DNA from: Rhizobiaceae bacterium
GTDB lineage: Bacteria > Pseudomonadota > Alphaproteobacteria > Rhizobiales > Rhizobiaceae
Direction: 5' to 3'
Length of the DNA: 64,000 nucleotides
Assembly (NCBI GenBank): GCA_019635795.1
Contig: JAHBYV010000016.1
Location: 1 to 64,000, forward strand
This document shows positions 29,387 through 37,587 of the stretch, piece after piece; position 1 is the first letter of the stretch; every line of letters starts with the position of its first letter. Below the pieces are notes generated by a model, which searched no databases, was not told the origin of the DNA, and saw nothing but the letters and a program-made list of their open reading frames with translations. Position numbers and translations under genes: made by a program.

Positions 29387-30463
29387 TCAATCTCCGTCGA
29401 GTGAAGAAAATCCCGCAGTCAGGTCGAGCGCCCCGGACAAGCGCGTTCCAAACAATTCGGAAAGGCTTGACGTGACCGTTCGGAAATAATCCAGCTTCTG
29501 GCGCTGGTCGGGATCGCGTAGCACCGCGTCAATTGGCTTACCCTTCACGGCAGCAAGGGCATTTTGAGCATTGCCAAATTCGAAACCGATTGAATTGCCA
29601 AGGTACGCATTGTCCCCTGTGGCAAGGTCTGCCATGCGGGAGGCTTCAAACAATTTGTTCAAGCCTTCAATATTGGCGCCGAGCGAAAGCGCGGTTCCGT
29701 TGGATCGCCAGTAAATTGCCTGCTTCGCCTTGTCGCCTTCAGGCTTTTCGCCAAGGAAGCCGTTTGTGCGAACGTCGCGCACAAGTTCAATTCCTTGTAC
29801 GAAGATTTCTATCAGATCGGTGAGTGCTTCGGTGTCGCTGCGGTAAAGGTTGTTCTGCGGCGAAGGGTTCTCCCACGTCTTGGCGAAACCCTCCGGCGCG
29901 TCCCATTCTTTTGAAATGTCGCTGGACATGGAGGAAATATTGTCCGCAACCGCCTGCGCATAGTGGCAGCGAAATGTTTCGCGCCACGCTGCTACATCAT
30001 CGGAACCGGTGCCGAAAAGCAGGAATTCCAGCGCACCGAAACCTTGCATGGCTACACTCTTTTGCGCCAGCCTCTCTGCGTCGATTGCTGTTAGATCCTT
30101 TTGCGCAAGGGCGGCCTGTACCTGCTTCAAGCCGATGCCTTTGCGGTCAGGCCAATGCAGGATGCGGTCGAGCCTGTTTTGCTCGGTCACCGGGCCCAGC
30201 CTTATGATCTCCACCTCGCTCCATGCCAAGGCTGCATTGGTGAAGGCTGCGCGCGCGGCCTCAAGCGCCGATGCGTCACCCGATTTGCAAAGCTTGTCGA
30301 GGGTTGGAACAAGCCGTTCGGTTTCGGTCGCGAGATTGCGATATGCGGGACGCACAAAGCCATCGACTGCGTTCGCAATTGTCTGGTTCCTGGCGCTCGC
30401 GGCAACAATCGAGCAGCCGAGGATAGCTAATGTCGTAGCGAGCGTTTTCATGGAAAAATGCAT
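29387..30463 (-). CDS. Imelysin-family periplasmic protein (second copy)
   Basis: The 358-residue product has a Sec signal peptide (LATTLAILGCSIVAASA) and an imelysin-like helical fold. Where classical imelysins have GxHxxE (here in IrpA as GYHAIE), this one reads GFGALEFLLFG, so the motif His is replaced by Gly. It may therefore bind a different ligand or act as a partner of the diheme oxidoreductase. Its ATG shares one base with the stop of the diheme gene (TAATG), so the two are translationally coupled. Confidence 0.88.
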   Translation of the reverse strand: MHFSMKTLATTLAILGCSIVAASARNQTIANAVDGFVRPAYRNLATETERLVPTLDKLCKSGDASALEAARAAFTNAALAWSEVEIIRLGPVTEQNRLDRILHWPDRKGIGLKQVQAALAQKDLTAIDAERLAQKSVAMQGFGALEFLLFGTGSDDVAAWRETFRCHYAQAVADNISSMSSDISKEWDAPEGFAKTWENPSPQNNLYRSDTEALTDLIEIFVQGIELVRDVRTNGFLGEKPEGDKAKQAIYWRSNGTALSLGANIEGLNKLFEASRMADLATGDNAYLGNSIGFEFGNAQNALAAVKGKPIDAVLRDPDQRQKLDYFRTVTSSLSELFGTRLSGALDLTAGFSSLDGD

Positions 30464-32058
30464 TATAGCGACTCCAGAAAATCGATCAGCTTTTGGCGAT
30501 CAGCAGCCGACAAATTCGCGAATGCGTCACGTGCCGATTGAGCCTCGCCGCCGTGCCAAAGAATGGCTTCAGGAAGGTTTCGCGCCCTCCCGTCATGCAG
30601 GAAGAAGGTATGCCCGTTGACGCGCTTGGTCAGGCCGATGCCCCACAATGGTGGTGTCCGCCACTCCGTACCAGATGCCTCGCCAACCCGTTGGCCATCC
30701 GCCAGACCTTCGCCCATGTCATGCAGCAGAAAATCCGAGTAAGGCCATATGAGCTGGAAGCTGTGTGCCTTGTTCGGGGCGTCCTTGCGCGTGACGAATT
30801 TAGGGGTGTGGCAGGAAATGCATCCGCTTTCATAGAACAGTTTCTTGCCGGCTAGGACATTCGGCTTGTTCAAGCCGCGTCGGGCAGGAACGGCGAGATG
30901 TTGCGAGTAGAAAGTTACGAGGTCCATCACTGGATCAGGCGCCTCCACCGGTCCGAGACGTTCCTGAACCCCAACGGGCATGGCAAGGCACGGAGCCTGC
31001 TTTTCAGTGCAATCACCCCAACTCCTGGGAACGTCAGGCGTTGATATTCCAATGTCGCCGGCAAACGCATCAGCCGATTGTTGGCGAATGCTCGGTGTCT
31101 GCGCCTTCCACCCAAACCGCCCCAGCGTCAGTTCACCGGTCTTGTGGTCACGCATGAGGTTGGGCCTGCCCGATATGCCGTCCGCATTTTTGTCATCCGG
31201 ATCAGCGTTGGCAAGAATGTCAGCCGGGTGGATTTGTTCGACAAGCCCAAGGCCGATCATTTGCGGTGTTACGCGGGGCGACAGTGTTGTGTGCTTGTCC
31301 AGCGCCCCATAGCCGGGGTCTTCCACCGAATATGTTGGCTTGCGCAAGGAAAGCTGAGTGCCGTCACCCAGCGTCACCGGCATTTCCTCATATGTGATTT
31401 TCATTCGCCCTTCGCCGGAAAGTCCGGGGACTGCAAGGTCTTGCAATTGTGCGCCGTAGATAGGGTCTGGGAAATTCAGTGCCCGATGTTCAGCCTGCGC
31501 ACGACGTTCGTCATCGGTCTGAGCCTCGCGAGCCAGACGCAAAAACATCGACGTGCTGTCACTCGCGCCTTCAGGCGGATGACCGCGCCCATCTTTCAAA
31601 TGGCAGCTCTGACACGCACGGGCGTTGAAAAGTGGCCCCAACCCATCCGACGCCTGAGTGGAAGATGGCGAGGACACCCAGACTTTGCGAAACAGGCCAT
31701 TACCCAGCTTGAATGTTGCTTCTTCCTCAAACGTTATGTTGGCGGAAGATTGCGAAAACGCATCCTGATTGGGCCGCTTCTTTGAAGTCCCGGCGCCGCC
31801 CTGCATAAGTTCGAAGTTCTCGGGTCTGGAAAAATCTTTTGTGGGCGCTGTCACTGCTTGCACACGCGCCAGACCCTCTGCATTTAAATCATGACGCGAG
31901 GCACCAAGACCCGGCGGTTCGTCGGCAATAGCGCCACCTGCGGCAAGACACAGAACGAGCAAAATCGTCGCGCGGACGGTTCCGCGCGTGTTCAAATTTG
32001 TAAAATTATTCATGATCGTTAGAGGGCGAATGCGGCGCACCTGAATGTTACGCCGCAT
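30463..32058 (-). CDS. Diheme oxidoreductase (DUF1111, c-type cytochrome, peroxidase-like)
   Basis: The 531-residue exported protein carries two c-type haem sites, CQSCH (early) and CISCH (late), in the di-haem oxidoreductase family (DUF1111), distantly related to MauG and cytochrome c peroxidase. It would act in the periplasm on electron transfer or metal redox chemistry; the substrate is unknown. The start at 32058 has AAGGA seven bases upstream and lies nine bases after the bfr stop. A second ATG at 32013 gives a shorter signal peptide but lacks a ribosome site. The gene sits between bacterioferritin and an imelysin gene. Confidence 0.9.
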   Translation of the reverse strand: MRRNIQVRRIRPLTIMNNFTNLNTRGTVRATILLVLCLAAGGAIADEPPGLGASRHDLNAEGLARVQAVTAPTKDFSRPENFELMQGGAGTSKKRPNQDAFSQSSANITFEEEATFKLGNGLFRKVWVSSPSSTQASDGLGPLFNARACQSCHLKDGRGHPPEGASDSTSMFLRLAREAQTDDERRAQAEHRALNFPDPIYGAQLQDLAVPGLSGEGRMKITYEEMPVTLGDGTQLSLRKPTYSVEDPGYGALDKHTTLSPRVTPQMIGLGLVEQIHPADILANADPDDKNADGISGRPNLMRDHKTGELTLGRFGWKAQTPSIRQQSADAFAGDIGISTPDVPRSWGDCTEKQAPCLAMPVGVQERLGPVEAPDPVMDLVTFYSQHLAVPARRGLNKPNVLAGKKLFYESGCISCHTPKFVTRKDAPNKAHSFQLIWPYSDFLLHDMGEGLADGQRVGEASGTEWRTPPLWGIGLTKRVNGHTFFLHDGRARNLPEAILWHGGEAQSARDAFANLSAADRQKLIDFLESL

Positions 32059-32067
32059 TGCTTTTCC

Positions 32068-32562
32068 TTAGTGAGCGTCCTCGGCTTCGTTGGCCGGGGC
32101 GGCGTTAAGTTGGCCATATTTGGCCTCGCCAATGGTTTCAAGAAGCTGGAGTTGTGTTTCGAGGAAGTCGATGTGGCCTTCTTCGTCGATCAGCAATTCC
32201 TCAAACAGTTTCATGGTGACGTAGTCACCCTTCTCGTTACAAATCTCACGTGATTTCTTGTACGAGGTCCGCGCGTCATACTCGCCGGCAAGGTCGCTTT
32301 CCAGAACTTCCTTTACGCTCTGCCCGATGCGCAGCGGCGCAACTGACTGAAGGTTGGGGTGGCCTTCCAGGAAGATGATGCGGGCCACGAGCTTGTCAGC
32401 GTGCTGCATCTCTTCGATTGATTCCGCGCGTTCCTTTTTCGCGAGGTTCATGAAACCCCAGTCCTCAAGCAATCTGTAGTGCAACCAGTACTGGTTGACC
32501 GCGCCAAGCTCGAGATAGAGGGCTTCGTTAAGCCGCTCGATGATTTCCTTGTCGCCCTTCAT
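32068..32562 (-). CDS. bfr: Bacterioferritin
   Basis: The 164-residue subunit forms the 24-mer haem-containing iron store. Every di-iron ferroxidase ligand matches E. coli Bfr numbering: Glu18, Glu51, His54, Glu94, Glu127 and His130. Met52, the haem axial ligand, is also present. AGGA precedes the ATG at 32562. The start overlaps the end of bfd by 35 bases, so storage and release proteins are made together. The gene lies inside an operon with an Irr-type site upstream, consistent with iron-dependent control. Confidence 0.96.
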   Translation of the reverse strand: MKGDKEIIERLNEALYLELGAVNQYWLHYRLLEDWGFMNLAKKERAESIEEMQHADKLVARIIFLEGHPNLQSVAPLRIGQSVKEVLESDLAGEYDARTSYKKSREICNEKGDYVTMKLFEELLIDEEGHIDFLETQLQLLETIGEAKYGQLNAAPANEAEDAH

Positions 32563-32839
32563 AGGTCCTGCTCCCAAATTGGACACGTAGTTCTCTAACT
32601 CGGTCCAGGTGTGAAACGACATCTGTTGCGCTCGCCTCCGAACGCGCATGATAGGCTTCGGTTACCCGGATGATTGTTTCGACCACATTTGGGAAGCAGC
32701 CGCAACAACGACCGCGCATACGGAGCCTGTGATAAACTTTCGCAGGAACGATCAATTGCCAGGCATCTTCGTCCAGAAGTTCGAGAATCGTTGCTTCGAT
32801 CTCTTTCTCTGTGATGAGGTTGCAGTGACAAATCAGCAT
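32528..32839 (-). CDS. bfd: Bacterioferritin-associated ferredoxin
   Basis: Bfd is the [2Fe-2S] protein that reduces the core of Bfr to release iron. The 103-residue product has the ligand pattern CHC near the N-terminus (MLICHCN) and CxxC in [13 protein letters not shown]. It is longer than typical Bfd (about 65-90 residues) owing to a basic C-terminal tail that overlaps the bfr start. It lies 44 bases downstream of irpA. Confidence 0.93.
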   Translation of the reverse strand: MLICHCNLITEKEIEATILELLDEDAWQLIVPAKVYHRLRMRGRCCGCFPNVVETIIRVTEAYHARSEASATDVVSHLDRVRELRVQFGSRTYEGRQGNHRAA

Positions 32840-32883
32840 GATTTTCTCTGTGGCTAACGGGTAACCGTCTGGCTGGCTTAGGA

Positions 32884-34185
32884 TTACTGGAAAACCTTGT
32901 CCGGTGAATCCAGACTGTCGGACCCTTCAAAAGCGATAGAGTCGAGCTTCAGCGCCGTGACTGCGCGTTCAATAGACCTTGTTTGATCAACAAGCGCATC
33001 GATCGCGGCCTGCACGGTGGCATTGCCTTCGGCGTTGCCTTCCCCGATTTGCTGGTCATAGGCTTCACCATCCATGGCGCGCTTTTCAATCGCTTCCATT
33101 TTGGCGACCGTTGCATCAAGTTTGCCGCCGAGCTCGGCATCCACCGCCGGATCGGACTCTTTTACGAGGTCAGAGACCGAGGGGCCGGAAACTTCCGTGC
33201 CGTCTATGCGCTTGTAGCTGCCGCGATAGACATTGCGGATGCCTACTGCATCGTAGAGGTGCGAGATGTAAGTGTTGTCTGAAAAGCAATCATGCTCTTC
33301 TTCAGGATCGTGCAGCAAAAGGCCAAGTTTCATGCGCTCTCCAGCCAACTCGCCGTAGGACAATGAACCCATGCCGGTAAAAACGGTTGAAATTCCCTGT
33401 TGAACGTCGCCATCTTCAAGATTCTTGCGAGCAGCGCCGCCATCCTTCCAATTGTCTACCATCTCCTGAAGATCGTTGACGAGAAGGGTGCTTGCAGATT
33501 TCAGATAATCGGCGCGCCGGTCGCAATTGCCTCCGGTGCAGTTTGCCGTATCGTAATCGGTGTAAGGGCGATTTCCCGCCCCCGGTCCGGTACCGTTGAG
33601 GTCCTGACCCCAAAGAAGAAACTCGATTGCATGGTATCCGGTTGCAACATTCGCCTCGATATCACCTGCTTCCTGCAAGGTTTGCGATAGCAACTCCGGA
33701 GTAATCTTTGAGACATCGACTTTTTGTCCGTCGATCTCGATCTCCGTGTTGGCAATTACATTGGCGGTATAAAGCGAATTCTCGTCAGACTCCGAACCGT
33801 AAGAGCTGTCTACATAGTCGATCAGGCCTTCGTCCAATGGCCATGCATTCACCCGGCCTTCCCAATCGTCCACAATGGCATTGCCGAAACGAAAGACTTC
33901 AGATTGCTGATAGGGGATGCGCGCTGCTTTCCATGCCTCGCGAGCCGCTTCCAGCGATTGCGCGGATGGATTTGCAATAAGGGCGTCAATTGCCGTGTTG
34001 AGGGATTTTGCTGTGGTGAGCGAGTCCTCGAATACCGCCAGCGCAATGTCAGAGTATGTTTTGATAATTTCTTTCGGCGCGGTTTCTGCCTTGGCCGGAA
34101 GCACAAACACCGCTGCGGTGAGTGCTGCCGTTGCCGCGATAGCCGCAAAACGTCTATGACGCTTCGTCACGAGCGAATTCCTCAT
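32884..34185 (-). CDS. irpA: Imelysin family iron-regulated protein IrpA
   Basis: The 433-residue product has a signal peptide (RHRRFAAIAATAALTAAVFV) and the imelysin fold with the intact GxHxxE motif (ATGYHAIEFLLWGQD). IrpA-type proteins are iron-regulated and located in the periplasm or outer membrane, with a role in iron uptake inferred from mutants. The start at 34185 has GGGAG six bases upstream. The gene begins a six-gene minus-strand series, and an Irr-type palindrome lies 256 bases upstream of the ATG. Confidence 0.92.
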   Translation of the reverse strand: MRNSLVTKRHRRFAAIAATAALTAAVFVLPAKAETAPKEIIKTYSDIALAVFEDSLTTAKSLNTAIDALIANPSAQSLEAAREAWKAARIPYQQSEVFRFGNAIVDDWEGRVNAWPLDEGLIDYVDSSYGSESDENSLYTANVIANTEIEIDGQKVDVSKITPELLSQTLQEAGDIEANVATGYHAIEFLLWGQDLNGTGPGAGNRPYTDYDTANCTGGNCDRRADYLKSASTLLVNDLQEMVDNWKDGGAARKNLEDGDVQQGISTVFTGMGSLSYGELAGERMKLGLLLHDPEEEHDCFSDNTYISHLYDAVGIRNVYRGSYKRIDGTEVSGPSVSDLVKESDPAVDAELGGKLDATVAKMEAIEKRAMDGEAYDQQIGEGNAEGNATVQAAIDALVDQTRSIERAVTALKLDSIAFEGSDSLDSPDKVFQ

Positions 34186-34440
34186 CAAAAACTCCCTGAA
34201 AAATTGGATAGAAGCGATATCGACGCCGGCGAGCACGTGCCAGCGCGCACAAACATGCGCAGCAAATTGGGATTGAGACAGCAATGGGAACGCCCGCGAA
34301 AGGGCGCGTAACAGATCATTTTCACCATTTCCTCCAATCGATTGGGTTCAAGGCCCAAACATCAAAGGTTCGTCGGCCATAAAGCCGAATCTATAGCCCG
34401 TGTCAATAAAATATGTCGCAAAACCCTTATATTTCAATAT
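34186..34440 (-). promoter_or_regulatory. Long leader and candidate promoter of the irpA operon
   Basis: No gene is supported here. On the minus strand a TTGACA (34406-34401) is followed 17 bases later by TTTATG (34383-34378), a reasonable -35 with a weak -10. This would give a leader of roughly 180 bases before the irpA ATG. The leader contains a small GC-rich hairpin, CGCCC (34291-34295) with GGGCG (34302-34306). The frame stays open upstream of irpA to 34284 but lacks a good start. Confidence 0.4.
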
Positions 34441-34457
34441 CTTAGAATTATTCTAAA
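34441..34457. promoter_or_regulatory. Irr-type iron control element upstream of irpA
   Basis: CTTAGAATTATTCTAAA shares its first 16 bases with the palindrome at the nfuA promoter. It lies about 35 bases upstream of the candidate -35 box of irpA. In rhizobia an Irr site upstream of the promoter has been linked to activation and one over the promoter to repression. That rule would predict opposite responses for irpA and nfuA, which is inference. Confidence 0.78.
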
Positions 34458-34790
34458 CTAGAAATGTCCAGTTTAATGCGCGGGAAAGTACAGGTGGATT
34501 GTCTGTTTGAAAAAGGATGGAACGGCGAACCAGCAATCAGTCAAGATCAAGTCGCGAGAAGCTCGCTCAGATCGAATTGCCTATAGGCATAATCATATCT
34601 ATGAATAGTCGGGATTATAGGAAATCATACCCACGAATTCGATTGGAATACTCTTGGAAATACTATTCTGCTTCACGACCTACTCATGCTGCGACGCAAA
34701 AATTGCCTTTGAATGGTCAAATTGTCGTCACGACATCTGCACGTTTGGTTTCTAGGCGGCTCGCAACGTTAATAGCTTAGGAACTACCTG
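34458..34790. other. AT-rich intergenic region, no supported gene
   Basis: This stretch of about 330 bases between the Irr-type site and the RlpA-like gene is visibly richer in A and T than its neighbours. A frame of 87 codons (34517-34780) has no family resemblance, no ribosome site and odd composition, so I do not call it a gene. A short hairpin GCGAG-AA-GCTCGC region (about 34552-34566) is present. It may hold promoters or a small RNA, or be the scar of an insertion. Confidence 0.4.
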
Positions 34791-35156
34791 ATGATGGGAA
34801 TGAAGCGGCCCGTGGTGGCCGGTCTTGTCGCAGCAGCATTGATTTCTCTTGCAGGAACATCGGTTGCAAATGCCCAATGCGGCAAAGCTTCGTGGTACGG
34901 ACCAGGGTTTCATGGACGCTCGACCGCAAACGGAGAACGCTTCAATCAATCAGGAATGACCGCCGCGCATAAGCATCTGCCTTTTGGCACAAAACTGCGT
35001 GTTACCAACAAGCGCAACGGCAAGAGCGTTGTGGTGCGCATCAATGATCGTGGGCCTTTTATTCGCGGTCGCGTGCTTGATCTTTCCAAAGGTGCGGCAA
35101 AGCAAATCGGGATGCTGCGTTCCGGCTCCGCACCGGTGTGCATGGCTAAAGTCTGA
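34791..35156 (+). CDS. RlpA-like double-psi beta-barrel protein
   Basis: The 121-residue exported protein has a signal peptide (ending SVANAQ) and one RlpA-like double-psi beta-barrel domain ([36 protein letters not shown]). Full RlpA proteins are septal lytic transglycosylases with a C-terminal SPOR domain, which is absent here. The conserved catalytic acid stretch is present in part, so a peptidoglycan role is likely but not proven. It converges with the SMP-30 gene two bases later. Confidence 0.88.
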   Translation: MMGMKRPVVAGLVAAALISLAGTSVANAQCGKASWYGPGFHGRSTANGERFNQSGMTAAHKHLPFGTKLRVTNKRNGKSVVVRINDRGPFIRGRVLDLSKGAAKQIGMLRSGSAPVCMAKV

Positions 35157-35158
35157 CG

Positions 35159-36028
35159 CTAGAATGCTACGGGCGGATCAAACCGCCCGTTCACCTCAAC
35201 ATTGAGTAGAAATGTGCGTCCTGCCTCGGGATCAGCAGCCTTTTCGGCTTCGCCAAGGCCCTTCCATGCGGAAGTCACGGCCATGTGCTGTGCATTCTTG
35301 CCGATAAATACCGGGCAGGATGGTTGTCGCGCTGGTACGGGAACAGTCCTGACCAGCGTGCCGTCCGGAGCATAGGCATCGACGCAACTGCCGCCCCATC
35401 GCGCATTCCATAAAATGCCGTCAGCATCCATGACCGAACCGTCGAGCCCACCATCACCGCGGTGCGCGTAGAAAAGTTGCGGCTCACCGGTGGGCAGTCC
35501 AGTCAGCGGATCGCAGGTCACGCGCTTCAGCATGTTGGTTTGCGTGTCGGTAAAGTAAGCGCAGGAACCATCCGGTGCAAAGCAGATTGAATTCGGAATC
35601 GTGATGGACGGAAAAAGCAGCCGCACCTCGCCGTGTCGGTACCAGTAAATGGCGCCCGCTCCGCTGCGTTCATCCTTCGCCATTGTGCTGAACCACAGCG
35701 AGCCGCCCGGATGCACACGAGCGTCATTCGAGCGTGTTATTTCATTGTTGTCCTCAACACCCACGTGCAGGGTCAGTTTTCCTGTAGCTTTTTCGCGAAC
35801 ATAAAGGCCGTGTTCCGTCACCAGCAACTGGCGCGCAGGATCAATCACCGCAAGCGCACTTGCCATGAATGGCAAGTCATGAACGACGAGCTCGCCATCC
35901 GGCATTCGCTTTTCCAGCAGCTTTGATTCAACGATATCGAACCAGTAAAGCGTCCCGGTAGCCGGATCATATGCCGGACCTTCACCAAGCTCTGCCCTGT
36001 AGTCCGCAATCGGCTTTGTTTCCGTCAC
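35159..36028 (-). CDS. SMP-30/gluconolactonase family lactonase
   Basis: The 289-residue beta-propeller belongs to the SMP-30/LRE family. The metal ligands fit the family: Glu in LGEGPAYD, Asn in IPNSICFAPDG and Asp in DGSVMDADG. Its ATG overlaps the dgoA stop by four bases. In this operon it most likely opens D-galactono-lactone to galactonate, the second step of the De Ley-Doudoroff route. The exact lactone is inferred from context. Confidence 0.88.
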   Translation of the reverse strand: MTETKPIADYRAELGEGPAYDPATGTLYWFDIVESKLLEKRMPDGELVVHDLPFMASALAVIDPARQLLVTEHGLYVREKATGKLTLHVGVEDNNEITRSNDARVHPGGSLWFSTMAKDERSGAGAIYWYRHGEVRLLFPSITIPNSICFAPDGSCAYFTDTQTNMLKRVTCDPLTGLPTGEPQLFYAHRGDGGLDGSVMDADGILWNARWGGSCVDAYAPDGTLVRTVPVPARQPSCPVFIGKNAQHMAVTSAWKGLGEAEKAADPEAGRTFLLNVEVNGRFDPPVAF

Positions 36029-36663
36029 GACTGCCTCCCGAAAACTGAGTCATAGGCTGCCACAGCAGCTTTGGCACGCTCTGCAACATCTGAAACGGTC
36101 AGGGAAGGTGTGAACAGGCTTGAGCCAAGACCAAACGCTTTCACACCAACTTGAGCATATTCGGCAAAGTCTTTTTCCGAGACACCACCGACCGCCCCGA
36201 CAATGGCATCGGCAGGCAGCACAGCCTTGATCGCCGATATGCCTTTTGCGCCGAGGGCGATTGCTGGAAAGAACTTCAACGCCGAAGCCCCCAGCGCCAG
36301 TGCCTGAAGCGCTTCTGTTGGCGTAAAAACGCCGGGCATGGTCACCATACGGTGCTCCGCTGCACGACTCATGACGCTGGCATCAATATTCGGGCTGACC
36401 AGCAATGTGCCCCCAGCCTCGTGAAGCCGGTCCACCTGAGCTGGGGTCAGAACGGTTCCTGCGCCCAGCAATGCTGATTTTGGCAAAGCCGCTACGAGCC
36501 GTTCTATGGAAAGAAACGGATCGGGCGAATTGAGGGGGACTTCAATTGCTTCAATGCCGGCATCGAACAGGGCCTTGCCATATTCGACGGCTGCATCGGG
36601 CGACAGGCCGCGCAATATTGCGATGATATTACGTTCCAGTTTGGGAAAAGCGGCGGATTTCAT
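36025..36663 (-). CDS. dgoA: 2-dehydro-3-deoxy-6-phosphogalactonate aldolase
   Basis: The 212-residue class I aldolase cleaves KDPGal to pyruvate and glyceraldehyde-3-phosphate. Features of the KDPG/KDPGal aldolase family are LGAGTVLTPAQ, TMPGVFTPTEAL and the Schiff-base Lys in ALKFFPA. It lies three bases downstream of dgoK and overlaps the lactonase gene by four bases. The pairing with dgoK makes KDPGal rather than KDPG the likely substrate. Confidence 0.92.
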   Translation of the reverse strand: MKSAAFPKLERNIIAILRGLSPDAAVEYGKALFDAGIEAIEVPLNSPDPFLSIERLVAALPKSALLGAGTVLTPAQVDRLHEAGGTLLVSPNIDASVMSRAAEHRMVTMPGVFTPTEALQALALGASALKFFPAIALGAKGISAIKAVLPADAIVGAVGGVSEKDFAEYAQVGVKAFGLGSSLFTPSLTVSDVAERAKAAVAAYDSVFGRQS

Positions 36664-36666
36664 TTT

Positions 36667-37587
36667 TTACCCCACCATGCCGCACCGCTTTGCAGCAGCA
36701 AACAGTCCGCGGCGCACGGCCACTTCCGCATCGGCTCGCTCCGCTTCAATGCCGGCGACTTCAAAGGCGCGTTCATAAAGCTTGTACATCAGGCCGGAGC
36801 CAACGAGAACAACGGGTCCGGTGGCAGGGTAGCGCCGCTCTGCAGCGCCTATTTCTGCGCCGATAAGAAGACCTGACAGACGCGCTGCCGCATCTTCCGG
36901 GCCAAGCCCGAGCAGCAGCCCGCCAGCGCGAATGCCGAAAAGATGTGATGTAAGATCGGCGCGGTCCGACAGTCCTGCCTCAACACCTGAAGCGAATGCG
37001 GGTGAGGCAGCAAGCACACCGGCCGAACCTTCGCCCACAGAATGTTTCAGAACCGATTGCTGCGTGAGGAGCGAGTACAACTCTCCCGTCATCCACGTAC
37101 CGAAACCAGATACGCGTCCATCTTCAATGGTAACCCACTTTGAATGCGTTCCGGGCAGACAGGCAACGTGACTTCCCGCGCGGCGGAGGACGTCGACGCC
37201 AGCAAGCTGCGTTTCCTCACCCCGCATCACATCAGGCGCGTCGGCCTTGCGCTGTGAAAGGCCGGGAATTATGCGCACGTCCCTATCATTGCCGGGAACC
37301 GGGATCGCGGCACCCAGTACAGCATCCAGATAAGCGGGCGTTTCGATGTAAGGCGCTTCGATCCATCCCTGTCGCGCGCCTGCCATACCGCAAATTATGA
37401 CTGGCAAGTTCGGTGCCGCGCTCAATTCAGCAAGATTTCGTTCCAGTACTGTTTTGAAGCCTGCTCCGGCAGAAAAGAGCATTCCTTCCTCGCTCCGACG
37501 TTCAGCAAGGCTGTTGCCTTGCTCGTCCAGAAGCCAGACACGAAGGCGGCTGGTTCCCCAGTCGACTGCTGCGACGACGGCGCTCAA
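36667..37587 (-). CDS. dgoK: 2-dehydro-3-deoxygalactonokinase
   Basis: The 306-residue kinase phosphorylates 2-dehydro-3-deoxy-D-galactonate at O-6. The N-terminal DWGTSRLRVWLLDEQGN stretch is the ASKHA/DgoK phosphate loop, with further family motifs in CLPGTHSKWV and GTWMTGELYSLL. It overlaps the SDR gene upstream by four bases and is followed three bases later by dgoA, so all four genes form one tight operon. Confidence 0.92.
   Translation of the reverse strand: MSAVVAAVDWGTSRLRVWLLDEQGNSLAERRSEEGMLFSAGAGFKTVLERNLAELSAAPNLPVIICGMAGARQGWIEAPYIETPAYLDAVLGAAIPVPGNDRDVRIIPGLSQRKADAPDVMRGEETQLAGVDVLRRAGSHVACLPGTHSKWVTIEDGRVSGFGTWMTGELYSLLTQQSVLKHSVGEGSAGVLAASPAFASGVEAGLSDRADLTSHLFGIRAGGLLLGLGPEDAAARLSGLLIGAEIGAAERRYPATGPVVLVGSGLMYKLYERAFEVAGIEAERADAEVAVRRGLFAAAKRCGMVG

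Noticed and set aside
32884-34284. Longer irpA with start at 34284
   Set aside because: The upstream in-frame part begins at a TTG without a ribosome site and would place 33 residues before a normal signal peptide; the ATG at 34185 has GGGAG at good spacing.
34517-34780. 87-codon frame in the AT-rich gap
   Set aside because: No ribosome site, no homology that I recognise, and composition unlike coding DNA here.
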